A stretch of DNA of 64,000 bases, taken from a virus. Position 1 is the stretch's first letter, and every line of letters begins with the position of its first letter. The stretch is from positions 1 to 64,000 of IMG/VR virus record IMGVR_UViG_3300045800_000023; one strand, written 5' to 3'. The notes below the pieces were generated by a model, which was given only the letters and a program-made list of their open reading frames with translations, was not told the origin of the DNA and ran no database searches. This document shows positions 32,402 through 39,872 of this stretch, piece by piece. Made by a program: the position numbers and the translations under genes.

Positions 32402-34535
32402 TCTCGGAGAATTCAACTGGCAGGGCCAACAACGGGCTGACGCACCCCATCTAAAAATGTTAGAGAGCGGTGTCCGTGGCGATCTTGACGCATTGGCCTA
32501 CACGCTGGTGGGGGAACAGCCGATGGTCGTCAAAGGCTTTGAGCTGCTGTCCAACCCAGTAGGCCTAGAAGCATCTCTAATCGCTTTCAAGGTGGCGTCA
32601 AGCAGAATTCTACATCCTCTCGCTTCTGAATCTGGGTCAATCTTCGCAGTCCCTAGCAATCGACCAAACGAAGTAATTGATCCAAACAGCAACCCAAGGG
32701 TACAGGGGTCGATTCAGCCAGGAACGACTACTTACATTGGCATTGACCTTAAGCGTAGTGCCGATGCTTCAACCGCAGACGTTGTTGCTTTCCTCGACCC
32801 TTCCCAGAATCAAGAATATTCCCAAAAAATTCCTCTAAGGCGAACACTTGATTATGTCTGGATTGTATCTCAGTCAGATTTTACCTTCAACCGTTCCGTT
32901 TGTCCAGTAGCGATTGTTACCACCAATAGCTTAAACGTAATCACGTCGTTTCAAGACGCTAGACCTCTACTAGGACGCCTTACCCCTGGGGGCTCGGTTC
33001 CTTCAGCGGTTTCAATGTATGGTTGGCCAGGTGGGCGTACTGAATCTATCACCAATCCAATCGCTGGCGACAAGGCCCTCAGAAGTTTCAAGGACGTGAT
33101 AAACGCGGTCGAGACGAGGTTGTGGGAGCTAGGCGGCGGCGATTTCTGGTACTCTCCCACAGCCGACAGAAACGTTCATCTTCATACAGGTGCGGCTACA
33201 TTTAGTTCCAGTGGTGAAAGCTTTGAGGTTGTTTTAGGAACGCCAAACCATTTACACTGGAAGGGGCTGAGTTTTTCATACGACAACTCCCCACAGTTCA
33301 CTACAGCTATTGAAGATCAAATAGTTTCCTTTGCCGGTCTGACAGACCTAGCTTCCGGCGACTGTATATATATTGATCTAGACAGAACCTCAGGAACTCC
33401 CGCCGCTGTTCAAAAAGGGCAACTGTCAACCTTAGGAATTGGCTCGAAGCCTGGTTCAAGATGGGTAATTGCTTCTCGTATTGGAGACAATTTCTATGTT
33501 TCGGGCCAACCCTGGCCTATTGGTAGTTCTTTCGCCTTAGCCACAACTTCCCATGCGGGGATGATGAAGACCAATCTAGACATGGCTTCACCTAACCCGA
33601 TTGCGGCCACTATTGTTCCCCCTGGGGGTCCGGCTTCTGGCACAGTTACAGGAAGAGGCCTGTCGAACAATATAGATCAAGGGACAGCGAGATCTCCTGG
33701 ATTTGATACCAATTCTGATATTCAAATTGGTCGAGGGACCGCCTCTGGAGACAATAACATAGTCGTATATACTGACAGCGCAACTACCGGTACTTCCATA
33801 AAGGGAAGTGGAGATGTGGGGCATCCATTGCTGTCGGTATCTCACAACAGCATGACGGCTCTTAGTGAGATTAACAGCACTCCACTGTTCCTAAATACTT
33901 CCAGATTTGAAGGAACCAGATCTTGGGCTATTAGAGCGATTGATACGTTGCCTGCAAGTCCTTCGGGAGGATCGGGCCTTGTAACACAAGAAATAAAATA
34001 CTTCTACAAACGAAGAAAAACCTTTAAAAGTAACTGTAGATTGCTGCAAACAGCTAGTGGTGCATTTTCCTATAACGACACCTCTAAAACTTTGACCAGA
34101 ACAGGGATTGGTGTATTCCAAATTGACTCAGTTACACCAGCAATTAACGACAGGGTCTTAGTTAACGTTTCTGGAGCATTGTACAATGGTATTTATAAGG
34201 TAACCACATTAGGAACGAATAATCCTGGAGGCGTTCCTCTCGTTCTAACAAGAGATTATGACTGTGGAGGGCTTCTTAGTGCTACCGTCACAGGACTGGG
34301 ATACGATGTTTTTGATGGTACATCTGTTAAGGTAACCGAAGGTACGGTTTACGCTAACACTTCTTGGATTGTCAATGCAACTCATGTGGGGGGTAGCGTG
34401 CTGCTGGATGGCACAATGGCTTTCTCGTGGGATCCAATTCCGTCAACTGAAAAAAATTCAGACCAATTATGCGTTATGTGGTTTGACGGTTCGTATACGA
34501 TCATTACTACCGGGCCAGAATATCCATTAGTCTAA
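32394..34535 (+). CDS. Tail-fibre/baseplate-associated protein, 713 residues
   Basis: Large soluble protein with no membrane segment. The N-terminal 200 residues are predicted as a mixed attachment domain (GTTTYIGIDLKRSADAS...VVAFLDPSQNQEY). From about residue 380 it is Gly/Ser/Thr-rich beta structure typical of fibre shafts (IQIGRGTASGDNNIVVYTD), ending in a compact domain. AAGGA precedes the ATG. It lies between a small virion protein and a glycine-rich adhesin, so attachment of distal fibres to the baseplate is a likely role. Confidence 0.6.
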   Translation: MASLGEFNWQGQQRADAPHLKMLESGVRGDLDALAYTLVGEQPMVVKGFELLSNPVGLEASLIAFKVASSRILHPLASESGSIFAVPSNRPNEVIDPNSNPRVQGSIQPGTTTYIGIDLKRSADASTADVVAFLDPSQNQEYSQKIPLRRTLDYVWIVSQSDFTFNRSVCPVAIVTTNSLNVITSFQDARPLLGRLTPGGSVPSAVSMYGWPGGRTESITNPIAGDKALRSFKDVINAVETRLWELGGGDFWYSPTADRNVHLHTGAATFSSSGESFEVVLGTPNHLHWKGLSFSYDNSPQFTTAIEDQIVSFAGLTDLASGDCIYIDLDRTSGTPAAVQKGQLSTLGIGSKPGSRWVIASRIGDNFYVSGQPWPIGSSFALATTSHAGMMKTNLDMASPNPIAATIVPPGGPASGTVTGRGLSNNIDQGTARSPGFDTNSDIQIGRGTASGDNNIVVYTDSATTGTSIKGSGDVGHPLLSVSHNSMTALSEINSTPLFLNTSRFEGTRSWAIRAIDTLPASPSGGSGLVTQEIKYFYKRRKTFKSNCRLLQTASGAFSYNDTSKTLTRTGIGVFQIDSVTPAINDRVLVNVSGALYNGIYKVTTLGTNNPGGVPLVLTRDYDCGGLLSATVTGLGYDVFDGTSVKVTEGTVYANTSWIVNATHVGGSVLLDGTMAFSWDPIPSTEKNSDQLCVMWFDGSYTIITTGPEYPLV

Positions 34536-34542
34536 GGAAAAC

Positions 34543-35568
34543 ATGCCAACACCAGGTTTTATAGGAAACGGGTTTTACACATCTAAATTGTTCTTTGGCG
34601 GGGTTACTGATTCGGTAGCCTCTCCTTCGGTTATCTTGAACGATCCGATCAATCTTTCTGTAAATTATCGAGTTCGTGATCTTACCGTCAATTCGCTTTT
34701 TAATGTATACCAAATAACCTCGGACTTTTCTTGCCACAAGATTTTTTGTAGCGGAACCCTGACCTTGAATGCTGGAGGTTGGATCTCGGCTGATGCAGAT
34801 TTACTTCATGGAGGTCCCAATCCGACTCAAGATGGATCTTATGGGTTCGGTATGGCTGGTGGGGTTGGGGGAAGCGGAGCAGGCGGCTCTGGACAGCTTT
34901 TAACTGGGTCAGCAGGGGCTCCAGATACGACCATTTCCCCCTTTCAACCTGTATTTTTAGGTGGTCCTGGTGGTAACGGGGGCACCCATGGTTCCCATCC
35001 TGGTGGGGTTGGAGGAAGCACGAGAGGTCTAGATACCATCAACGATAATTTTGAGGCGTCTATCTACGAACACGCTTGCCTATGGATTAATCCTGCCATT
35101 TATAGTGCAAATCCAACAACATTTACAAATTGGGCTGGCCACTACGCTCCAGGATACGCCATGGCCCCTATATGTGGCGGTGGCGGTGGTGGGGGCTGTG
35201 CTGATGTAGGAAGCTCTAATACGGGTGGAGGTGGTGCCGGTGGAGGGGTAGTATATGTGGCTGCTAACAGAATTGTCCTGAATGGCGGCGGCATTACTGC
35301 GAACGGTCAAAGAGCCGCTGCCGGGAATGGCGGCGGGGGCGGGGGCGGGGGTGTAATAGTCCTAGTAACAAACGAGCTGATGTTTGTCCCAGGGGCCGGA
35401 AGTATCATAAAAGTCGATGGGGGAGACGGTGGTGGGTTAGGGGCCTCTGATGGTGGGAAAGGAACTATTTTGGTGTTTAGCGATCAGTTAGTGGGACAAT
35501 TCTCAACCACACAATTGACCGAATCGGTATACAAACAAGCTCTTGTTAATTTTCACAAGCAAGGCTAA
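34543..35568 (+). CDS. Glycine-rich adhesin-like tail protein
   Basis: This 341-residue protein has several polyglycine blocks (GGGGGGGC, GGGGAGGG, GGGGGGGG) between residues about 105 and 300, separated by short variable loops. This resembles fibre-tip adhesins in which polyglycine helices display host-binding loops. The N-terminal 100 residues would attach to the fibre. AAGGAAAAC precedes the ATG. The distal receptor-binding role is inferred from this layout. Confidence 0.6.
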   Translation: MPTPGFIGNGFYTSKLFFGGVTDSVASPSVILNDPINLSVNYRVRDLTVNSLFNVYQITSDFSCHKIFCSGTLTLNAGGWISADADLLHGGPNPTQDGSYGFGMAGGVGGSGAGGSGQLLTGSAGAPDTTISPFQPVFLGGPGGNGGTHGSHPGGVGGSTRGLDTINDNFEASIYEHACLWINPAIYSANPTTFTNWAGHYAPGYAMAPICGGGGGGGCADVGSSNTGGGGAGGGVVYVAANRIVLNGGGITANGQRAAAGNGGGGGGGGVIVLVTNELMFVPGAGSIIKVDGGDGGGLGASDGGKGTILVFSDQLVGQFSTTQLTESVYKQALVNFHKQG

Positions 35569-36425
35569 TTGCACGTCGGGCCCTTAGACAGAATGTACGA
35601 CGGGGAGTTTTTGCAGCTGTGTGCGCAGAATCCACATGTTGCAAAATAGGTGTAGTCGCAAGCTCCGAATTCCGCAAAAAGTTGGCAATCAGTTAGTGTT
35701 CTCACTACCTTTTGCCCCGATATAGTAGTACCGTCGAAAAACATTCCTAGTGGTGGCAAAACGTCTTGGCAGGCTTCTGGTGCCGTTATCCCAATGAATA
35801 TACCACTACTATAGATAAACGGATGGGGCACGGTGCAATTGTTAATTGTATCGTTAACCGTAGTTGACGTATTTGTAACGGTTATTGTCTTTGTTTGATC
35901 TGATGCAGAAATAAAGGTGTAGACAATAGTTTTTGTCCCCGTTGAAGTAACCGTCTCTGTTTGAGTTCCTGCTCTAAATGTCTGTGTGGCGGTGCTGCTT
36001 GAAGCAAGCGTCTTTGTTTGACTGGCTGTCTGGGTCTGGGTTGAGGTGTCCGTCTGTGTATTCGTTGCGCTTTGAGTCACCGTCTGTGTCTGGGTATCGC
36101 TTTGCGTTACAGTTTGACTCACCGTTTCAGTAACGCTTTGTGTCTTCGTTTGGGTGTCTGACACCGTGGCGGTCACCGTCCCTGTAGAGGTCTGGGTTTG
36201 CGTCACAGTGTCAGTATCGGTCTTAGCCGCAGTTCTTGTGTTGGTAGAGGTTTCTGATACAGTATAAGTGCCAGAACCTGTCCCATACCCCAGCTTTGGA
36301 ACACTATGGGTAACGGTCTGTGTTAGGCTGTCCGTGTTGGTGTCAGTATCGGTAGGGAAGTTGGTTCCTTCTCCGCTTACTGCGCAACCTGTCAAAAGCA
36401 AAAATACTAGAATGATTGTTTTCAT
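35565..36425 (-). CDS. Lipoprotein with Thr/Gln repeat stalk and ShKT-like module
   Basis: This 286-residue protein has a lipoprotein signal (MKTIILVFLLLTGCAVSG; lipobox LTGC). Residues about 25-190 are a low-complexity stalk of T, Q, S, V, D (TQTVTQS-like). The C-terminal 100 residues contain eight cysteines, with the spacing DCQLFAEFGAC...ATCGFCAHSC resembling ShKT (sea-anemone toxin-type) domains. It would sit on the outer surface of the infected host on a flexible stalk. AAGGAGACC precedes the ATG at 36425, and its promoter is early-type. Superinfection exclusion or receptor masking is a reasonable guess. Confidence 0.65.
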   Translation of the reverse strand: MKTIILVFLLLTGCAVSGEGTNFPTDTDTNTDSLTQTVTHSVPKLGYGTGSGTYTVSETSTNTRTAAKTDTDTVTQTQTSTGTVTATVSDTQTKTQSVTETVSQTVTQSDTQTQTVTQSATNTQTDTSTQTQTASQTKTLASSSTATQTFRAGTQTETVTSTGTKTIVYTFISASDQTKTITVTNTSTTVNDTINNCTVPHPFIYSSGIFIGITAPEACQDVLPPLGMFFDGTTISGQKVVRTLTDCQLFAEFGACDYTYFATCGFCAHSCKNSPSYILSKGPTCN

Positions 36426-36449
36426 GTTTGAGGTCTCCTTAGTGGCATT

Positions 36450-36488
36450 ACAATACCTCAAAGATTGTAGCAAGTCAACAACAATCTT
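36450..36488. promoter_or_regulatory. Back-to-back promoter unit (early minus, late plus)
   Basis: On the minus strand TTGACT (36473-36478), a 17-base spacer and TATTGT (36450-36455) serve the lipoprotein gene. Four bases beyond, the plus-strand AATCTT (36483-36488) lies exactly 6 bases before the ATG at 36495. Confidence 0.6.
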
Positions 36489-36494
36489 TTGAAC

Positions 36495-36932
36495 ATGCCG
36501 CACATTCAGCTTGCCGACCAGGCCTATGCCGTTACCGGGGCCACTTACGGTACTTTGACGCTTACTGCCAATACAGGCTCCAGTCTGTCTACCCTCTACG
36601 TAGGGATGATTGGAACTATCCTAGGCCCTGCTGGTAGTCCGACCCACAAAAGGGTCGAAATCGTCTCTGTAGGTGCCCCCGGAACCATTACAGTTGCCTC
36701 TATGCCGTTTCAGTTTGAGGGTGGTGTACCGGTGCAGCTAGACCTCTCAGCTTACAACAACGGCTCCTTGACTTTCGAAGCTCAATTAGCAGACGTCCCT
36801 TCTCTGTACGCAACTTCAAATGGCAGCGCCTTTACTAACGTTGCGGCGGTTTTGATGGCTACAGGAACCGGCAAGACCGTAGACAACGTAATCACGGCTT
36901 TACAGACCCTAGGCCTATTCAAGCAATCCTAG
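36495..36932 (+). CDS. Probable virion protein, 145 residues
   Basis: The ATG at 36495 is chosen over the TTG at 36489 because it keeps the usual 6-base gap after AATCTT. The protein is beta-rich, with Gly/Thr/Ser turns (TGATYGTLTLTANTGSSLST) and no charged active-site pattern, typical of small capsid- or tail-decorating proteins. Family not recognised. Its end overlaps the converging gene by 4 bases. Confidence 0.5.
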   Translation: MPHIQLADQAYAVTGATYGTLTLTANTGSSLSTLYVGMIGTILGPAGSPTHKRVEIVSVGAPGTITVASMPFQFEGGVPVQLDLSAYNNGSLTFEAQLADVPSLYATSNGSAFTNVAAVLMATGTGKTVDNVITALQTLGLFKQS

Positions 36933-37309
36933 CAAGTGAATGGCCTCAACAAGGCACAATCGTTTGCCGACAATTGGTTTTTTTCGTTAGCCAGGATTGC
37001 GTCCTTGGGGATTTTATCTCCCGGAAGCTCAATCTCTGTGGCCAAAAGCTCGTCATTGTCTTTAGCGAAGGTCTCTCTGTTTTCTGGACCGACAGTAAGG
37101 TTACCTTCAAGCGTTGGAGTGCCGTACTTAACGAATAGTTTTTGCCTTGCTTCGTAGTATTGCTTATTCTTGATGATTGCCTCCAAGAGAGTGTCCCCAA
37201 ATGGCCAGGAGTATTTGACGGGCAGATCTAGGGCTGTCAATTTGCGTAGGGGCGCTCGGTCTTCTCCTGCCATGGCTTCTACTAGTTGGATTAGGGTAAC
37301 TTTGATCAT
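36929..37309 (-). CDS. Hypothetical 126-residue protein
   Basis: Soluble protein; the N-terminus reads MIKVTLIQLVEAMAGEDR. No family recognised. Its ATG overlaps the stop of the 5'-3' exonuclease gene (ATGA), indicating coupling and perhaps a role in DNA metabolism. Confidence 0.55.
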   Translation of the reverse strand: MIKVTLIQLVEAMAGEDRAPLRKLTALDLPVKYSWPFGDTLLEAIIKNKQYYEARQKLFVKYGTPTLEGNLTVGPENRETFAKDNDELLATEIELPGDKIPKDAILANEKNQLSANDCALLRPFTC

Positions 37310-38187
37310 TGTTCTCCTGTTAACGAATCAATTTGTGGTAGCAGACTAAAACACTCGTACGCTTTCAAGCGCATCTTCAAAGATTCAAACCCGCCCGTGA
37401 CTTTGGTGACGGACTCTGGCCGAAAGTCCAGCTGGGGCAGAACAACTTCGTAGTTCTTTTGGACCCTGGCTTTATCGGCCTGTAGTTTATCCCAGTTCTT
37501 AACGCTAACGCACTGAGGCTTAATTGCCCCCATAACCCTGTAGAAATCGTCAGGGGTGGTTACGTCCAGGGCGTTCAAAAACGGCTCGACTTGCTTCTTG
37601 GTTAGCCGCTCAACCCCTTTTATATTATCAGACGAATCTCCAAACAACGCCTTAGCCAGATAGATACGTCCTGGGTTGTCTATTAGGTGATAGTGCTCAT
37701 AAATGTCAGAAGGTTCGACAAATCGCTTCAGGTTGGGGCTAAACACTTTTACGTTGGGAAATTGCAGGAGGCCTTGGAGGTCTTTGTCGCCCGATAAAAT
37801 AACACAGTCCTGCCCTTTTATCATTTTCACAGCATAGGCGATGCCGTCATCTCCCTCTTTTGAGGGCTCTTCAACGTGTAGCCCCGGCCACGTTTTAAGG
37901 ACAGCGTATGCTTCAGGGAGTGGGTTAAAATCTCTCTGTTCTCTGTTCGCTTTGTAGGTTGGAAGTATGATCTTCCTGGAATCCCTACTATTGGCTCCAT
38001 CGTAGCAAAACACCATTCTTACATTCTTGCCAGACAACTCATTACGAAGGAAGGCCAGTAAGCTTGCGACACTTCCAAAGATATGTCCACTATTTTTGCC
38101 AGAAGACGTCAACAGTGTCGAATTAGCATACGCGGCCCGATAAATTAAGTTGCTGGTATCAATAATTAGGAAGGTCTTTTCTCTCAT
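37306..38187 (-). CDS. 5'-3' exonuclease (FLAP/PIN-type)
   Basis: This 293-residue protein matches the phage T5 D15 / PolA N-terminal exonuclease family: DTSNLIYRAAYA (first metal site), YDGANSRDSRK...PTYKANR (clamp region), EGDDGIAYAV, ILSGDKDLQGLL (second metal site) and ALFGDSSDNIKGV (helix-hairpin-helix and metal site). It removes RNA primers and 5' flaps. The ATG at 38187 is preferred because GGAG lies 6 bases upstream. It starts a short operon with a hypothetical gene. Confidence 0.88.
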   Translation of the reverse strand: MREKTFLIIDTSNLIYRAAYANSTLLTSSGKNSGHIFGSVASLLAFLRNELSGKNVRMVFCYDGANSRDSRKIILPTYKANREQRDFNPLPEAYAVLKTWPGLHVEEPSKEGDDGIAYAVKMIKGQDCVILSGDKDLQGLLQFPNVKVFSPNLKRFVEPSDIYEHYHLIDNPGRIYLAKALFGDSSDNIKGVERLTKKQVEPFLNALDVTTPDDFYRVMGAIKPQCVSVKNWDKLQADKARVQKNYEVVLPQLDFRPESVTKVTGGFESLKMRLKAYECFSLLPQIDSLTGEQ

Positions 38188-38235
38188 TGCAACTCCATAC
38201 AACTGGATTGGAAAAAAGTTTTGAGAAAAATTCCA

Positions 38236-38637
38236 TCATAGGTAAATTCCAGGCCTGAACCCTGCCACTACTGGGACTAAACTTTCCCTTGAGGTGAAGA
38301 ACCCCTCCACCAGGAAGAAGAATTGGACAAAGGTCATGTCAAGGCCATAGGAGCTGTGCATTGATGCCCAGCTTATGGCGACACTTTCGTTCAATGTTGC
38401 GAACGAAGCTCCCTCTAACAACCGGTACAAGACAACAGACAAATCCGACGCGGGATGATCCAAAACGTATTCTGCGTTTGATCGAAAGAAGCTTTGCAGG
38501 TAACCCAGGTGTGAACAGGGACCGTCAGCTAACATCATTCTGAACATTAGCCGAAGTTCTTCCATCTTCTCAGAATCCAGATCTTCTAGGCCCGTAAGAT
38601 CTTCCCAAGTATAGGGAATCGTTTTAGGGGGTTTCAT
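38236..38637 (-). CDS. Hypothetical 133-residue protein
   Basis: Helical soluble protein with aromatic-rich C-terminal half (TFVQFFFLVEGFFTS). No family recognised. Its start overlaps the end of a small membrane-protein gene upstream (4 bases), so it belongs to the operon starting at 39004. Confidence 0.55.
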   Translation of the reverse strand: MKPPKTIPYTWEDLTGLEDLDSEKMEELRLMFRMMLADGPCSHLGYLQSFFRSNAEYVLDHPASDLSVVLYRLLEGASFATLNESVAISWASMHSSYGLDMTFVQFFFLVEGFFTSRESLVPVVAGFRPGIYL

Positions 38638-38846
38638 GGCTCATCCTTAGGGAAGGCAGCAATTACAAGTTTGACTATCCCTGAACAGATACAGTATACC
38701 ATCATTAGAGGCCAAATGGGTGTCGCCAGGACTAGCTCTGCTGCTCGTTTTACATCATAAGAATTATAAGACATTCCCCACCGTATCAGAGCTATCCATA
38801 AGTAGATAACCCCAAACACAATATATGCAGGAATTAAATTGTTCAT
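38634..38846 (-). CDS. Small membrane protein, 70 residues
   Basis: Two hydrophobic segments (IPAYIVFGVIYLWIALI and IWPLMMVYCICSGIVKLVI) flank a charged loop. The start overlaps the upstream stop (ATGA). Function unknown. Confidence 0.55.
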   Translation of the reverse strand: MNNLIPAYIVFGVIYLWIALIRWGMSYNSYDVKRAAELVLATPIWPLMMVYCICSGIVKLVIAAFPKDEP

Positions 38847-39004
38847 GTCTTCTTCTTTCGTGGCTTCTTAGGAATTCTAGGTAAGGCCACATCATCACAT
38901 GGGTTTAGAAAATCATCGATTAGTTCACTTAGCAGCATAGGCTGCGGTTCAGTCATTGATTTTAGCCTGTCTTGTTCGTCTGGGGTCAGTCCATCTACGG
39001 TCAT
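38843..39004 (-). CDS. Hypothetical 53-residue protein
   Basis: MTVDGLTPDEQDRLKSM...ending in a lysine/arginine-rich tail (PRKKKT). AAGGAG precedes the ATG. It is first gene of a three-gene operon driven by the early half of the promoter unit at 39028-39065, and its stop overlaps the next ATG. Confidence 0.55.
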   Translation of the reverse strand: MTVDGLTPDEQDRLKSMTEPQPMLLSELIDDFLNPCDDVALPRIPKKPRKKKT

Positions 39005-39027
39005 TTGGTACTCCTTAATCTCTGGCT

Positions 39028-39065
39028 AGTTTACCATACTTGATACAAAAATCAACAACAATCTT
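39028..39065. promoter_or_regulatory. Back-to-back promoter unit (early minus, late plus)
   Basis: On the minus strand TTGATT (39050-39055), a 16-base spacer and TAAACT (39028-39033). Four bases beyond, the plus-strand AATCTT (39060-39065) lies exactly 6 bases before the endolysin ATG at 39072. Confidence 0.65.
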
Positions 39066-39071
39066 GATGGT

Positions 39072-39872
39072 ATGGGAACATTAGTTGTTGGTGGCAAAGA
39101 ACTACAGACACCTTTCGATACGGTAACCTTTCTTGACAATCCGCAGTGTAAACTAGGGCCTAGGAGCGTTCGGAAGCGGGGTTCAGACGAACAAAAAGGG
39201 TTGTGTGGAATTATCGTACATACAACTGGAGGGATTCCTGGTGGCAAAGATTTGAGGCCTCAGGTGTTGAAGTCTGGAGCTGGGCCAAGTACGAACGCTG
39301 GTCCTAAATATGCTTCAATGTGGCAGACTGATTTATCAAAATTTGGTGGAGCGCACTGCCTGGTTGATTTCGACGGCAAGGTGTATCAATGCTGCGATTT
39401 GTTACTTGACGCAGCTTATCATGCTGAATTGGCCAACGGCAGGACAATTGGTATCGAGGTGTGTCAAGATCGAAGTGATGCCGGTCTATACGAAATTCAA
39501 GTTAAGTCAAATGTAAAATTGGTAAGCTGGCTTACAGCTCAATTCGGTATCCAAAGGCAGATTTGCAAGCTGCCATATGAAGGTAAGCCAGTCGATTGCC
39601 TGGCAGGTAAATTAACGCGATATGGTGTATTTGGCCACCGCAACCTTACCTCCAAACGAGGTTCTGGAGACCCTGGCGATTACCTCCTACAAGCCCTCTC
39701 CAATGCGAATTACGAGGAGTTTGACTTCGACACTGGGGAAGACCTCGAAATCTGGAAGAACCGCCAAGGCTCGCTTGGTCTTAAGCCAGATGGCGTTCCA
39801 GGTCCCGCTACAGTAGCCGCTCTTAAAGAAGCTGGCTATCATAACGGTCTTTGGGTTCCCGACGCTACTTAG
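39072..39872 (+). CDS. Endolysin: N-acetylmuramoyl-L-alanine amidase with peptidoglycan-binding tail
   Basis: This 266-residue protein has an amidase_2-type catalytic domain: CGIIVHTTGG (zinc His), GAHCLVDFDGKVYQ, AAYHAELANGRTIGIEVC and VFGHRNL...GDPGDYL (second zinc His and downstream ligand). The C-terminal 45 residues (NRQGSLGLKPDGVPGPATVAAL) match peptidoglycan-binding domain 1. It cleaves the amide bond between sugar strand and stem peptide during lysis. No signal peptide is visible, so a holin is needed. The late AATCTT element fits late expression. Confidence 0.88.
   Translation: MGTLVVGGKELQTPFDTVTFLDNPQCKLGPRSVRKRGSDEQKGLCGIIVHTTGGIPGGKDLRPQVLKSGAGPSTNAGPKYASMWQTDLSKFGGAHCLVDFDGKVYQCCDLLLDAAYHAELANGRTIGIEVCQDRSDAGLYEIQVKSNVKLVSWLTAQFGIQRQICKLPYEGKPVDCLAGKLTRYGVFGHRNLTSKRGSGDPGDYLLQALSNANYEEFDFDTGEDLEIWKNRQGSLGLKPDGVPGPATVAALKEAGYHNGLWVPDAT

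Noticed and set aside
12300-39065. AATCTT read in the opposite direction (AAGATT) as an activator site of early promoters only
   Set aside because: The element also occurs upstream of plus-strand genes without any divergent early promoter (8905, 13481, 32356), with a constant distance to the start codon, so a plus-strand role fits better.
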